DNA of 64,000 nucleotides from Ectopseudomonas mendocina. Lineage in GTDB: Bacteria > Pseudomonadota > Gammaproteobacteria > Pseudomonadales > Pseudomonadaceae. The translations under genes were made by a program, and so were the position numbers. The notes under the pieces were generated by a model. The model had not been told where the DNA came from. It saw only the letters and a program-made list of their open reading frames with translations, and made no database searches. Of the stretch, positions 17,793 to 28,425 are shown one piece after another. The stretch covers positions 1 to 64,000 of the forward strand of contig NZ_SCFY01000015.1 of NCBI RefSeq assembly GCF_007049795.1, written 5' to 3'. Positions within the stretch are counted from its first letter, which is position 1, and every line of letters starts with the position of its first letter.

Positions 17793-17954
17793 TCAGCGCT
17801 TCTTGGGCTTGCTCTTGGACTTCTTCTTGGCCTTGCCGATCGGCAAGACCTGCTCGAAAACCTGGCGCATCTCGTTGAGGCGCTTGTCGTTGAGATCGTG
17901 GATACGCTTGTCGCGCTCGGCGGCGAAATCGATCAGCTTGTCGTCATTGCTCAT
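17793..17954 (-). CDS. Small lysine-rich protein coupled to alkB
   Basis: The 53-residue protein has an acidic start (MSNDDKLIDFAAERDKRIHD), a charged helical middle and a very basic tail (KAKKKSKSKPKKR). No membrane segment is present. Its ATG overlaps the alkB stop (ATGA), which fixes the start; a longer frame to 18035 would lie inside alkB. I do not recognise a named family. The tail suggests nucleic-acid or ribosome contact, but that is only composition. Confidence 0.7.
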   Translation of the reverse strand: MSNDDKLIDFAAERDKRIHDLNDKRLNEMRQVFEQVLPIGKAKKKSKSKPKKR

Positions 17955-18550
17955 AGCGGAAACCGAATCAGGCGAAAGGTCAGGTTCAGGCGTGGCGCGC
18001 AGGCTTGCCGCGTCTTCGCCACTTGATGTTGCCAATGATGCTGGGTCGGCCCGCGCATGACCAGTAGCGAAGCGTGTTCCAGCGTCAGTGAATGTTCGAT
18101 ACGCGTACTGCCGACGCGGCGCAGATCGAAACGCCGGCTGCCGCCCAGATTGAGCGAGGCGATCAGCGGATCACGTCCCAGCTCCGGCTCTGCATCGCTG
18201 TGCCAGCCCATGGAGTCCTGGCCGTCGCGGTAATGGTTGAGCAGTACGGCGTTGAGCGGCTGCCCGACCTCTTTCGCGACCCGCTGGCGAATCTCACTCA
18301 GTAGCGGCGTCCAGGGCAAGGGTTCGTGAAGCTTCCCGGAATAACGATAACGTGCCTCAGGGTCGCCATACCAAGCCGTCAGCCGCGGTGTTCGATGATA
18401 GCGACCATGGATGAACAACTCCGGCTGCTGCCAGGGCGTCTGTTCAACCAGCGTATGCAGCCAGCTATCGGCGAGCGCGGGGTCGATCCAGCCTGGGAGG
18501 TAGTCCAGCTCTGCATCGGCGAGTGCGGGCAAGGGGTCGGCGAACAGCAT
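17951..18550 (-). CDS. alkB: Alpha-ketoglutarate-dependent dioxygenase AlkB
   Basis: The 199-residue Fe(II)/2-oxoglutarate dioxygenase repairs alkylated bases (1-methyladenine, 3-methylcytosine) by oxidative demethylation. The iron ligands are visible as His 117 and Asp 119 in GWHSDAEPELG and His 175 in QHHWQHQV. The 2-oxoglutarate-binding arginines fit Arg 187 and Arg 193 in PRLNLTFR, and the nucleotide-recognition LNHYRDGQDSMGWH stretch is intact. It resembles the compact ALKBH2/3-like type. It overlaps the small lysine-rich gene by four bases. No ada gene is nearby. Confidence 0.9.
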   Translation of the reverse strand: MLFADPLPALADAELDYLPGWIDPALADSWLHTLVEQTPWQQPELFIHGRYHRTPRLTAWYGDPEARYRYSGKLHEPLPWTPLLSEIRQRVAKEVGQPLNAVLLNHYRDGQDSMGWHSDAEPELGRDPLIASLNLGGSRRFDLRRVGSTRIEHSLTLEHASLLVMRGPTQHHWQHQVAKTRQACAPRLNLTFRLIRFPL

Positions 18551-18584
18551 GACGATCTACGCACAAAAGAATGAAAAGAGTTTC

Positions 18585-18878
18585 TCAGACTTCCACATCC
18601 ACCCAAAGTCCTTGTCGCGGAAGATCGCCCAGCGTCTGCTCCACCTCTTCCGGCTCGGCCTCGGCCAGCTGTTCCGGAGTATAGCCACGCCGCTGACGGC
18701 GACGCTGCTCTTCGCGCAGCAGCTCCTCGGTTTCCTGCGGGTGCCGCTTGTCCAGGCTAAGCGCACTTTCCTTGGCGCTGCCCTCGGCCGGGGTCACCGG
18801 AGGAATCTCGGGCTTGGGCTTGATCACGTCCTGCGTGGCAGTGACTGGCACCAGGCTATGGGGGATAGGCGGTAGCAC
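18585..18878 (-). CDS. Charged hypothetical protein
   Basis: The 97-residue protein is Pro-rich at the N-terminus (KPKPEIPPVTPAEG), then strongly charged: EELLREEQRRRQRRGYTPEQLAEAEPEEVEQ is split between basic and acidic runs. It has no signal peptide or membrane helix and is likely soluble and partly disordered. It lies upstream of alkB on the same strand, 34 bases away, and is divergent from rapA. I do not recognise the family; the frame is consistent with Pseudomonas coding style. Confidence 0.65.
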   Translation of the reverse strand: MLPPIPHSLVPVTATQDVIKPKPEIPPVTPAEGSAKESALSLDKRHPQETEELLREEQRRRQRRGYTPEQLAEAEPEEVEQTLGDLPRQGLWVDVEV

Positions 18879-19044
18879 GTTACAGCACCTCCGTTGGTCA
18901 GGCTGTCGGCCCCGTCATCCGCGACTTTAGCCTGTGCTCGCTACACTTTCGACTGGCGGACGCAATGATAGTGCCATGACCGCTTTGGCCATGGCGCGGC
19001 ATCCGTTACCATAGCCGGCTTTTTCACGCGGGAGACAGACAGGC

Positions 19045-21888
19045 ATGGCGCAATATCAACCGGGGCAACGCTGGATCAGTGACAGCGAAGCGGAATTGGG
19101 TCTGGGCACCATCCTCGCCGAGGAAGGCCGCCTGCTCACCGTGCTCTACCCGGCCACCGGCGAAACCCGCCAGTACGCCACGCGTAATGCCCCGCTGACC
19201 CGCGTGCGCTTCGCCCCGGGCGACGAAATTACCCATTTCGAGGGCTGGAAGCTCACCGTACAGGAAGTCGAGGACGTCGACGGCCTGCTGGTCTACCACG
19301 GCCTCGATGCCCAGCATAAACCGGTGACCCTGCCGGAAACCCAGCTGTCGAACTTCATCCAGTTCCGCCTGGCCAGCGACCGCCTGTTCGCCGGCCAGAT
19401 CGACCCGCTGGCCTGGTTCGCCCTGCGTTACCACAGCCTGGAACACAACAGCCGCCTGTTGCAGTCGTCGCTCTGGGGCCTCGGCGGCGCGCGCGCCCAG
19501 CCGATCGCCCACCAATTGCACATCGCCCGCGAAGTGGCCGACCGCATCGCCCCGCGCGTACTGCTGGCCGACGAAGTGGGTCTGGGCAAGACCATCGAAG
19601 CCGGCCTGGTGATCCATCGCCAGTTGCTCTCCGGCCGCGCCAGCCGCGTGCTGATCCTGGTTCCGGAAAACCTGCAGCACCAGTGGCTGGTGGAGATGCG
19701 CCGGCGCTTCAACCTCGATGTCGCGCTGTTCGACGCCGAGCGCTTCATGGAGAGCGACGCCAGCAACCCCTTCGAGGATTGCCAGCTGGCACTGGTCGCC
19801 CTGGAGTGGCTGAAGGACGACGACAAGGCCCAGGACGCGCTGTTCGCCGCCGGCTGGGACCTGCTGGTGGTCGACGAAGCCCACCACCTGGTCTGGCACC
19901 CGGAACAGGCCAGCGCCGAATATTCGCTGGTCGAGCAACTGGCCGAGGTCATCCCCGGCGTGTTGCTGCTCACCGCCACCCCGGAACAGCTCGGCCAGGA
20001 CAGTCACTTCGCCCGCCTGCGTCTGCTCGACCCAGCCCGTTTCCACGACCTGGAAGCCTTCCGCGCCGAAAGCAGCCAGTACCGCCCGGTTGCCGAGGCC
20101 GTGCAGGAGCTGCTCGACCAGGGCAAGCTCAGCGCCCAGGCGCGCGACGCCATCGGCAGTTTCCTCGGCGATGAGGGCCGCGAGCTGCTCGATGCCGTAG
20201 ACAGCGGCGATGATGACGCCCGCGCCCGCCTGGTGCGCGAACTGCTGGACCGCCACGGCACCGGCCGCCTGCTGTTCCGCAACACCCGCGCCGCCGTGCA
20301 AGGCTTCCCCGAGCGCGAACTGCACCCCTACCCGCTGCCGAGTCCGGACGAGTACCTGGAGCTGCCACTGGGCGAGCACGCCGAGCTGTACCCGGAAGTC
20401 AGCTACCAGGCGCAGGAAGAAGTCGACGACGAGCAGCGCTGGTGGCGCATCGATCCGCGCGTCGAGTGGCTGATCGACACCCTGAAGATGCTGAAGAAAT
20501 TCAAGGTGCTGGTGATCTGTGCCCACGCCGAAACCGCGCTGGATCTGGAAGACGCCCTGCGCGTGCGCTCCGGCATCCCGGCGACGGTGTTCCACGAAGG
20601 TATGAGCATCCTCGAGCGCGACCGCGCCGCTGCCTACTTCGCCGACGAAGAATTTGGCGCGCAGGTGCTGATCTGCTCGGAGATCGGCTCCGAAGGCCGC
20701 AACTTCCAGTTCGCCCATCACCTGGTGCTGTTCGACCTGCCGGCACACCCGGACCTGCTCGAACAGCGCATCGGCCGTCTCGACCGCATCGGCCAGAAGC
20801 ACCGCATCCAACTGCACGTGCCGTACCTGGAGAACAGCCCGCAGGAACGCCTGTTCCAGTGGTACCACCAGGCGCTGAATGCCTTCCTCGCCACCTGCCC
20901 AACCGGCAACGCCCTGCAGCACCAGTTCGGCCCGCGCCTGCTGCCGCTGCTGGAAAACGGCGACGACGGCCAATGGCAAGAGCTGGTGGACGAAGCCAGC
21001 GCCGAGCGCATGCGCCTCGAAGGTGAGCTGCACAGCGGCCGCGACCGCCTGCTGGAGCTGAACTCCGGCGGCGCCGGTGAAGGCGAAGCACTGGTCGAGG
21101 CCATCCTCGAGCAGGACGACCAGTTCACCCTGCCGATCTACATGGAAGAGCTGTTCAACGCCTTCGGCATCGACAGCGAAGACCACTCCGACAACGCCCT
21201 GATCTTGCGCCCCAGCGAGAAAATGCTGGATGCCAGCTTCCCTCTGGGTGACGACGAAGCGGTGACCATCACCTACGACCGCGAGCAGGCCCTGGTCCGC
21301 GAAGACATGCAGTTCCTCACCTGGGAACACCCCATGGTGCAAGGCGGCATGGACCTGGTGCTGTCCGGCTCGATGGGCAACACCGCCGTAGCGCTGATCA
21401 AGAACAAGGCGCTCAAGCCTGGCACCGTGCTGCTGGAGCTGCTCTACGTCAGCGAAGTGGTCGGCCCGCGCAAACTGCAACTGGGGCGTTTCCTGCCGCC
21501 AGCGGCGCTGCGCTGCCTGTTCGACGCCAATGGCAACGACCTGGCCGCCAAGGTCGGTTTCGAGACGCTCAACGACCAGCTCGAAAGCGTGCCACGCGCC
21601 AGCGCCAACAAGTTCGTCCAGGCCCAGCGCGACGTGCTGGCCAAGCAGATAAACGACGCTGAAGCCAAGGTCATGCCGCGCCATGTCGAGCGCGTCGCCG
21701 AGGCCAAACGCCGCCTGATCGCCGAACTGGACGAAGAACTGGCGCGCCTGGTCGCCCTGCGCGCGGTCAACCCGAGCGTACGTGACAGCGAGATCGACTC
21801 CTTGCGCGAGCAGCGCGAACAGAGCCTGGCGATGTTCGACAAGGCCGCTCTGCGCCTGGAAGCGATTCGCGTATTGGTGGCGGGCTAA
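19045..21888 (+). CDS. rapA: RNA polymerase-associated protein RapA (HepA)
   Basis: The 947-residue SWI2/SNF2 ATPase binds RNA polymerase and recycles it after transcription. The N-terminal Tudor-like domains come first, then Walker [10 protein letters not shown] near residues 174-182 and DEAH (VVDEAHH) near 277-280. The C-terminal helicase motifs [12 protein letters not shown] and [11 protein letters not shown] follow near 550-590, and a long RapA-specific C-terminal domain ends the protein. Length is close to the E. coli protein (968). A GGAGA precedes the ATG. It is convergent with a decayed sigma factor gene. Confidence 0.97.
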   Translation: MAQYQPGQRWISDSEAELGLGTILAEEGRLLTVLYPATGETRQYATRNAPLTRVRFAPGDEITHFEGWKLTVQEVEDVDGLLVYHGLDAQHKPVTLPETQLSNFIQFRLASDRLFAGQIDPLAWFALRYHSLEHNSRLLQSSLWGLGGARAQPIAHQLHIAREVADRIAPRVLLADEVGLGKTIEAGLVIHRQLLSGRASRVLILVPENLQHQWLVEMRRRFNLDVALFDAERFMESDASNPFEDCQLALVALEWLKDDDKAQDALFAAGWDLLVVDEAHHLVWHPEQASAEYSLVEQLAEVIPGVLLLTATPEQLGQDSHFARLRLLDPARFHDLEAFRAESSQYRPVAEAVQELLDQGKLSAQARDAIGSFLGDEGRELLDAVDSGDDDARARLVRELLDRHGTGRLLFRNTRAAVQGFPERELHPYPLPSPDEYLELPLGEHAELYPEVSYQAQEEVDDEQRWWRIDPRVEWLIDTLKMLKKFKVLVICAHAETALDLEDALRVRSGIPATVFHEGMSILERDRAAAYFADEEFGAQVLICSEIGSEGRNFQFAHHLVLFDLPAHPDLLEQRIGRLDRIGQKHRIQLHVPYLENSPQERLFQWYHQALNAFLATCPTGNALQHQFGPRLLPLLENGDDGQWQELVDEASAERMRLEGELHSGRDRLLELNSGGAGEGEALVEAILEQDDQFTLPIYMEELFNAFGIDSEDHSDNALILRPSEKMLDASFPLGDDEAVTITYDREQALVREDMQFLTWEHPMVQGGMDLVLSGSMGNTAVALIKNKALKPGTVLLELLYVSEVVGPRKLQLGRFLPPAALRCLFDANGNDLAAKVGFETLNDQLESVPRASANKFVQAQRDVLAKQINDAEAKVMPRHVERVAEAKRRLIAELDEELARLVALRAVNPSVRDSEIDSLREQREQSLAMFDKAALRLEAIRVLVAG

Positions 21889-21899
21889 GCACGCCCGCT

Positions 21900-21968
21900 C
21901 CGTAGGATGCGCCATGCGCGCCGAGCGTATGCACCGAAGAATCTCGGTGCATACAGCGCACCCTACGG
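21900..21968. terminator. Nested palindrome after rapA, possible bidirectional terminator
   Basis: An inner 11-bp perfect stem GTATGCACCGA/TCGGTGCATAC (21927-21954, 6-base loop) sits within outer arms CCGTAGGATGCGC and GCGCACCCTACGG. It separates the convergent rapA and ECF sigma remnants. There is no T-run, so it may equally be a dispersed GTAGG-GCGC palindromic repeat. Confidence 0.5.
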
Positions 21969-23187
21969 ATCGCCTAGCTCCTCCAGCCTCCTCTGCAGAA
22001 ACTGTCGATCCGGGCCCTGTTGCGCCAGCGCCAGGGCCTGACGGTAGGTGCAATCGCCTGCTCTCGGCGGCCCAGTCTGCGCAGCAGATCGGCCCGCGCC
22101 GCATGGGCCAGGTGGTAACCGTCCAACTCGCCCATGGCCAGCAGACGGTCGATCTACTGCAGCCCGGTCTCAAGCCCATCATGCGTGGCCAGCGCCACGG
22201 CGCGGTTGAGCTCGATCACCAGCGACGGATTCAGGCGCAGCAGCTCGTCGTACAGGCCGACGATTTGCACCCAATCGGTATCTTCCAGACTGGCCGCCTC
22301 GGCATGCACTGCGGCAATCGCCGCCTGCAGGCTGTAAGGGCCGAAACGCCGTGAATGCAGAGCCTGCAGGACTAGGGCCCCGCCTTCGGCGATCAGTTCG
22401 CGGCCCCACACACTGCGATCCTGCGCCTCCAGCAAAATCACCTCGCCATCGACCCCGCTGCGTGCCGCGCGACGCGATTCATGCAGCAGCATCAGCGCCA
22501 ACAGCCCCTGCACTTCCGGCTCGGGCAGCAACTCCTGCAGCAAACGACCCAGGCGAATCGCCTCGTCAGACAGTTGGCTACGGGTCAGTGAATCGCCGGA
22601 GCTGGCGAAGTAGCCTTCGTTGAACACCAGATAGATCACCCGCAACACCGCCTCCAGACGCTCGGGCAGTTCGCTACGCCCCGGCACCTCGTAAGGGATG
22701 CGCGCATCGCGAATCTTCGCCTTGGCCCTGACGCTGCGCTGCGCCAGGGTCGAAGGGCTGGAGAGGAAGGCGCGAGCGATCTCCTCGGTGGTCAGGTCGC
22801 ACACCTCGCGCAGGGTCAACGCCACCTGGGCATCGCTGGCCAGCGCCGGGTGGCAGCAGGTGAAGATCAGGCGCAGGCGGTCGTCTTCGAGCAGCTCGCT
22901 CTCCTCGGCGACGCTCTCATCTGGCAGCTCGGCCTGTTCGTCCAGCGGCTGAAAGCGGCGCTGCCGACGCAGGTTGTCGATGGCCTTGAAGCGCCCGGCA
23001 GAGACCAGCCAGGCGCGCGGGTTGTCCGGAACACCACTCTGCGGCCACTGCTCGACCGCACTGCGAAAGGCCTCATGCAGCGCCTCTTCGGCCAGGTCGA
23101 AATCGCCGAGCAGGCGAATCAGGGTGGCGGCGACTCCTCACGGTACAGCCGCGCGATCAGATCGGTGACAGGTGGCGATATCGACAT
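21963..23187 (-). pseudogene. Disrupted ECF sigma factor gene (SigI-like, DUF6596 type)
   Basis: Joined across lesions, the sequence is an ECF sigma factor of the large (about 400-residue) class with a C-terminal DUF6596 region. It starts with MSISPPVTDLIARLYREE; then LLGDFDLAEEALHEAF, FTCCHPALASDAQ and LREVCDLTTEEIARAFL represent regions 2 and 4. Three lesions are visible: an indel near 23121-23137 that shifts the start out of frame, an in-frame TAG at 22154-22156, and a frameshift near 22044-22052 before the last 30 codons. The longest intact frame is 22154-22825. The partner YciI-like gene usual for this class is absent, which supports decay. Confidence 0.8.
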
Positions 23188-23343
23188 GCGCTTCTCCTCG
23201 ACGAATACCTACGTTGCCCAATACTGCTCGTGACGTCGAGGGGCGGCACAATCCGCCACTCGATTTGGCACCCATCGCATTGGCAGCCGCACGGCCGCTG
23301 GGCATAGTCGCGCCATTCCAATATTAACGAAGGGAGTCTTGCT

Positions 23344-23982
23344 ATGCGTTGGTTGCTGCTCGGCCTGGCGGGTGCTGCGGTATTTCTTTATGGCCGGATC
23401 ACCGGCGATGCGCAGCTCAGCCTGCTGACCAAGGGCATCCCGGTGATCGCCCTGCTGCTCTGGCTGCGCCAGGCACCGGCTGGCACCTACCGGCGCTGGA
23501 TCTGCATCGGCCTGGTATTTTCCCTGGCCGGCGACATCCTTCTGGACTGGCCCGGCGACCTCTTCGTGTTCGGCCTCGGCGCCTTCCTGATCGGTCACCT
23601 GGCCTATATGCGCGCCTACGTCTCCGATAGCCGGCTGCCGGCCCTACCCGCCTTGCTGCTGGCGCTGATCGCCGGTGGCGCGATGTTCGCCATACTGGCC
23701 AGCAGCGGTCTGGGCGAGCTGCTGATTCCGGTGGCCTGCTATGCCACCGCGATTTGCCTGATGCTCTGGCGCGCCCTGGCCCGCATCGGACACCCGGACC
23801 TACAGCCGCGCTCCACCTGGCTCGCCGCAGTTGGTGCGGCGCTCTTCGTGCTGTCCGACAGCCTTATCGGTATCGACCGCTTCGTCACCAGCTTCGACGC
23901 CGCACCCTACGCCATCATCCTTACCTACTGGCTTGGCCAGTGGGGTATCGCCGCCTCGGCCTTTCGACGCACCAAGGCCTAG
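23344..23982 (+). CDS. Lysoplasmalogenase (YhhN/TMEM86 family)
   Basis: The 212-residue polytopic membrane protein has about seven to eight hydrophobic helices. The family's conserved acidic positions are visible in LAGDILLDWPGD and LFVLSDSLIGIDRF, which match the YhhN/TMEM86 consensus. Members hydrolyse the vinyl-ether bond of lysoplasmalogens; the natural substrate in Pseudomonas is uncertain because plasmalogens are not expected there. The ATG is preceded by AAGGGAG. It stands alone between the sigma pseudogene and a MITE-like element. Confidence 0.85.
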   Translation: MRWLLLGLAGAAVFLYGRITGDAQLSLLTKGIPVIALLLWLRQAPAGTYRRWICIGLVFSLAGDILLDWPGDLFVFGLGAFLIGHLAYMRAYVSDSRLPALPALLLALIAGGAMFAILASSGLGELLIPVACYATAICLMLWRALARIGHPDLQPRSTWLAAVGAALFVLSDSLIGIDRFVTSFDAAPYAIILTYWLGQWGIAASAFRRTKA

Positions 23983-24043
23983 CAGCTGTTGCTGCGGACG
24001 GACGAACAATCGGGAAAGCCCTGACTATTGCCCGCACTTGGCC

Positions 24044-24242
24044 AGGCTTTATACGAAAAGTGCCTGCGCTCGGTGATGCTTCGTTAAAAACTGGTTCAGC
24101 AAGCCGCTTACGGCTAACGCGCTTCAGCGCGGCCCGGAGGGCGAGCGCAGCGAGTCATGCTCATTTACAACTCGTAAACTCCGCTTTCTCACCCGTTTTT
24201 GCCTCGCCTGACCATCGCTCGACGACTTTTCGTACAAAGCCT
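24044..24242. mobile_element. MITE-like element with terminal inverted repeats
   Basis: This non-coding stretch of about 199 bases is bounded by AGGCTTTATACGAAAAGT on the left and the inverted near-match AGGCTTTGTACGAAAAGT on the right. The similarity continues imperfectly inwards (GAGCGATGGT against GCTCGGTGATG, then a poly-A AAAAAC block on both sides). There is no open frame of note. Size, terminal symmetry and lack of coding capacity fit a non-autonomous transposon derivative. The parent transposase is not in the window. Its right end lies 37 bases from the cmoA start codon. Confidence 0.65.
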
Positions 24243-24279
24243 AAAATGCCGGCCTTTTCCGCTACCCGTTGCGACCGCC

Positions 24280-25023
24280 GTGAGCCAAGAACCTGATCGC
24301 CTATTCGCTCAGCCTCTGCCCGAGGTGCCCGACTTCGTCTTCAACGAGGACGTGGTACGGGTCTTCCCCGACATGATCAAGCGTTCGGTCCCCGGCTACC
24401 CGACTATCGTCGAGAACATCGGTGTGCTCGCCGGCCAGTTCGCTCAGCCGCAGACCACCCTGTACGACCTCGGTGCTTCGCTCGGCGCGGTGACTCAGGC
24501 CCTACGCCGCCACGTGCGCGTCGATGGCTGCAAGGTGATCGCCGTGGACAACTCACCGGCCATGGTCGCCCGCTGCAGCGAGTACCTGCATGCCCAGGAC
24601 GCCATGTTCCAGGAGCTGCTGCCGGTGGACGTGATCGAAGCCGACATTCTTGCGCTCGAACTGCAGCCAACCTCATTGGTCACGCTCAACTTCACCCTGC
24701 AATTCATCCCGCCAGAGCGGCGCCTGGAGCTGCTCACACGTATTCGCCAGGCCCTGCTTCCCGGTGGCGCGCTGATCCTCTCGGAGAAACTGCGCTTCGA
24801 GGACACCGCCGAGCATGAGCTGCTCACAGAGCTGCATGTAGCCTTCAAACGTGCCAACGGCTACAGCGAGCTGGAAATCGCGCAGAAACGCAGCGCCATC
24901 GAGAAGGTGATGCTACCCGACAGCCTCCAGCAGCACCGCGAGCGCCTGCTGGCTGCCGGTTTCAGCAAGGTGGTGCCCTGGTTTCAGTGCCTTAACTTCG
25001 CCTCGCTGGTGGCCCTGCCATGA
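24280..25023 (+). CDS. cmoA: Carboxy-S-adenosyl-L-methionine synthase CmoA
   Basis: The 247-residue class I SAM-dependent enzyme converts SAM and prephenate to carboxy-SAM for tRNA wobble uridine modification. The SAM-binding DLGASLG lies at about residues 63-69, followed by AVDNSPAMV (motif II) and [15 protein letters not shown] further on. GTG 24280 gives the exact length of the E. coli protein and begins [15 protein letters not shown]. The frame to 24199 would run into the MITE-like element. The gene overlaps cmoB by four bases. Confidence 0.95.
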   Translation: MSQEPDRLFAQPLPEVPDFVFNEDVVRVFPDMIKRSVPGYPTIVENIGVLAGQFAQPQTTLYDLGASLGAVTQALRRHVRVDGCKVIAVDNSPAMVARCSEYLHAQDAMFQELLPVDVIEADILALELQPTSLVTLNFTLQFIPPERRLELLTRIRQALLPGGALILSEKLRFEDTAEHELLTELHVAFKRANGYSELEIAQKRSAIEKVMLPDSLQQHRERLLAAGFSKVVPWFQCLNFASLVALP

Positions 25024-25988
25024 TGCGCGACCTGGATCTCGACGCGCTGCAGGCGCAACTGGCCGGCACCCCGCTGCTGGACTGGGCTTGTGAGCTGCCC
25101 GGGCAACTCGATGCCAAGCTGGCCATCGGTCACGGTGACCTGCCGCGCTGGTACGGCGCCGTGCAGGCACTGCCGGATCTGCCGGTAAGCGAGGTGGAGC
25201 TGGCGCAGCGCTTCGCCTTTGGCGGCGCTAGTGACGAGGCAACCCGTGCACAATTGAAGACCGCCCTGCAGGGCTTGATTCCCTGGCGCAAGGGGCCGTT
25301 CGAATTGTTCGGTGTGCATATCGACACCGAATGGCGCTCGGACTGGAAATGGCAGCGTGTCGCTCCGCACCTCGACCTGCGCGGAAAACGCATCCTCGAT
25401 GTCGGTTGCGGCAACGGCTACTACATGTGGCGCATGCTCGGTGCAGGCGCAAACAGCGTGGTCGGCATCGACCCCAACTGGCTGTTCCTCTGCCAGTTCC
25501 TGGCGATGAAGCGCTACCTGCCGGATCAACCGGTGTGGCACCTGCCACTGGCCTTCGAGGAGCTGCCAGCCAAGCTTCAGGGCTTCGACACCGTGTTCTC
25601 CATGGGTGTGCTGTACCACCGTCGCTCGCCCATCGATCACCTGCTCGATCTAAAGGATGCCTTGGTCAAGGGCGGCGAACTGGTGCTGGAAACCTTGGTA
25701 GTCGAGGGCGACAGCGAGCAGGTGCTGGTACCGGAAGACCGCTACGCACAGATGCGCAACGTCTGGTTCCTGCCCTCGGTGCCGGCGCTGGAGCGCTGGC
25801 TGCGCCGTGCCGGTTTCGCGGACGTACGCTGCGTCGACGTCAGCACCACCTCGGTGGAAGAACAACGTGCCACCGAGTGGATGCGCTTCCAGTCGCTACC
25901 TGAATTCCTCGACCCTGCCGACCACAGCCGAACCGTCGAAGGCCTGCCGGCACCGACCCGCGCCGTGCTGGTCGCGCGCAAGCCCTAA
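25020..25988 (+). CDS. cmoB: tRNA U34 carboxymethyltransferase CmoB
   Basis: The 322-residue enzyme transfers the carboxymethyl group of carboxy-SAM to 5-hydroxyuridine at position 34 of tRNAs, giving cmo5U. The SAM-type motif [13 protein letters not shown] lies at about residues 127-139, with the [16 protein letters not shown] loop downstream as in E. coli CmoB. ATG 25020 overlaps the cmoA stop; a second ATG at 25023 is equally possible. It is translationally coupled to cmoA. Confidence 0.95.
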   Translation: MMRDLDLDALQAQLAGTPLLDWACELPGQLDAKLAIGHGDLPRWYGAVQALPDLPVSEVELAQRFAFGGASDEATRAQLKTALQGLIPWRKGPFELFGVHIDTEWRSDWKWQRVAPHLDLRGKRILDVGCGNGYYMWRMLGAGANSVVGIDPNWLFLCQFLAMKRYLPDQPVWHLPLAFEELPAKLQGFDTVFSMGVLYHRRSPIDHLLDLKDALVKGGELVLETLVVEGDSEQVLVPEDRYAQMRNVWFLPSVPALERWLRRAGFADVRCVDVSTTSVEEQRATEWMRFQSLPEFLDPADHSRTVEGLPAPTRAVLVARKP

Positions 25989-26050
25989 AAACAGCGACTC
26001 TGGCAGGGCGGGAGCACCCCGCCAGACTGCGATTGGCGATTGCACCCGCC

Positions 26051-26272
26051 CTACGGCCGCAGCCAACGCGCCCGCCGCTGTGCGATCAGCCGCAGCGGTT
26101 CACCGGCGCCCTGCTCTACCACACCACGGGCACCGCCCAGGCGGATCCTTCCCTCGATGTCCTGCGCCAGCAGACGACGCATGCGCCGACGCCAGAACCA
26201 GGCGCCAACCCAATCGACGATGGCGTTCTGCAGATCCAGCGGCCACATGGCCGGCATGTAGAACTCGGGCAT
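26051..26272 (-). CDS. Small hypothetical basic protein
   Basis: A 73-residue frame begins MPEFYMPAMWPLDLQNAIVD, continues with an aromatic WVGAWFWRRRMRRLL stretch, and ends with a basic tail. The start codon lies exactly where the truncated LysR gene begins on the other strand, so its upstream region has been replaced by a rearrangement. I do not recognise it. It could be an intact small gene, or the 3' end of a longer gene cut at the same breakpoint. Confidence 0.4.
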   Translation of the reverse strand: MPEFYMPAMWPLDLQNAIVDWVGAWFWRRRMRRLLAQDIEGRIRLGGARGVVEQGAGEPLRLIAQRRARWLRP

Positions 26273-26864
26273 GGCCGGGCGCGTGCGCTTCGGTACGCCG
26301 AACGATATCGGCGACCGTGTGCTGCCCGGCGTACTCATGCTGTTCGCCCGCAGCCATCCGGGTGTGGAGGTCGAGGTTAACGTGGGGCGCAGCGTGGATC
26401 TGGTGGCCAAGCTGGATGCCGGCGAGCTGGACCTGACCCTGATCAACGCCGGCAACGACGGCCTGGATGATGCGCGCGGCGAAGTGATCTATTCGGAGGA
26501 ACTGGTCTGGGCCGGGCGTGACGGTGGCCTAGCCATGCAGCGCTCGCCATTGCCGCTGGCACTGGCCAAGCCCGGCTGCGCCTGGCGCCGCACCGCGCTC
26601 GATGCGCTGGATCGACAAGGGCTGGCGTACCGTATCGCCTATTCCTGTGAGCAGTGCGCCGGCCAGGAAGCGGCAATGACCGCCGACCTGGCCATCGCGC
26701 CTTTCCCCCGCAGCCTGGTCAAGCCGCCGCTACGCCGACTCGGCGCAGGACAAGGCTTGCCCACCCTTGGCGAGTACCACATCAAACTGATTCTCGGCCA
26801 TCAACGCAATGATGCCGTCGAGGCGCTCGCCAGGCAGATGGTTCAGGCTTTCAGCCAGGATTGA
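26271..26864 (+). pseudogene. LysR regulator lacking its DNA-binding domain
   Basis: The 197-residue frame starts directly in the linker and substrate-binding domain of a LysR protein (VRFGTPNDIGDRVLPGVL, then SHPGVEVEVNVGRS ... ELDLTLIN) and continues to a normal C-terminus. The first 90 or so residues, including the helix-turn-helix, are missing. No in-frame remnant of them lies upstream, where a minus-strand frame is found instead. It is a 5'-deleted gene and unlikely to bind DNA. A REP pair follows ten bases after its stop. Confidence 0.75.
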
Positions 26865-26873
26865 ACGAACGAA

Positions 26874-26931
26874 GTGGGAGGCGCTTCAGCGGCTATAGAC
26901 CATCGAAAGTCGCGGCTGAAGCCCCTCCCAC
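26874..26931. repeat. REP-like inverted pair after pdxJ
   Basis: GTGGGAGGCGCTTCAGCGGC faces GTCGCGGCTGAAGCCCCTCCCAC. It is the same family as the pair at 14173-14231, placed between the convergent ends of pdxJ and the truncated LysR gene. Confidence 0.7.
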
Positions 26932-26939
26932 AAAGTACG

Positions 26940-27678
<739 letters not shown>

Positions 27679-27686
<8 letters not shown>

Positions 27687-28368
27687 GCTTGGACTCCTTG
27701 AGCGTCATGAAAAGTTCGCGGCTGACCAGGGGCCTGCCGCCGAGGTGAGGTGCCAGCGCCTGACGCATCAGACGCTTGGCGGCAGCCAGCGCGCCTGGGG
27801 TCTGCCAGTCGGCTTCGGCCATGGCCAACAGTTCGCGGCCCTGGAATACACCGGGTTGCAGTTGTACCACCGGCACCAGGCCTATGTCCTGCTGCCAACG
27901 GTAAAGTGCAGTCGGATCGATGGGTTGGTCGTGCTGGTCACGATCCAGGGCGAAACCATAGCCCAGCTCGTCCAGCAGACGCCATTCGAACGCACGCAAC
28001 AGCGGCTCCAGCGCCCGGCCGGCAGCCAGTGCCTGCAAGGTGAGGCCATAGTGTTCGAGCATCACGGGGTGCGGGTCTTCGGCCGGCAGCAGGCGGATCA
28101 GCAGTTCGTTGAGATAGAGCCCTGAGAACAGCGCCTCGCCGGTCAGCAACAGAGGAATGCCGGCGCTTTCCAGGCGGCCGACGGTCTTCAGCTCGCCCCG
28201 CCCGCGCAGCTCCAGCTCCAACGGCGCAAAAGGCCGGGCGATGCTGCCGACCTTGCCGCGTGCGGCGCGTAGCACGGCACGCACGCGGCCCTGGGCGGTA
28301 AAGAAATCCACCAAGGCGCTGCTTTCCTTGTACGGACGGCTATGCAGAACGTAGGCGGCAGAAGTCAT
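27679..28368 (-). CDS. recO: DNA repair protein RecO
   Basis: The 229-residue protein has an N-terminal OB fold ([33 protein letters not shown]) and a helical C-terminal domain, with the usual RecO length for Pseudomonas. RecO works with RecR to load RecA onto SSB-coated single-stranded DNA in the RecFOR gap-repair pathway. No zinc-binding cysteine cluster is present, as is normal for this lineage. It lies between era and pdxJ in the conserved operon; a 57-base gap with a short hairpin separates it from era. Confidence 0.95.
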
Positions 28369-28425
28369 GTGGTTAACCGCCAGAATGCGCCATGAGCAAC
28401 AACGAGGATGCGCATGGCGCCTCGA

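Noticed and set aside
19024..22182. A 1052-residue open frame antisense to rapA
   Set aside because: It is a long GC-rich shadow of the well-supported rapA gene; the translation is low-complexity and matches no family.
22154..22825. Intact 223-residue sigma-like gene
   Set aside because: It begins in the middle of region 4 of a larger ECF sigma factor and ends at an internal stop, so it is a fragment of the pseudogene rather than a separate gene.
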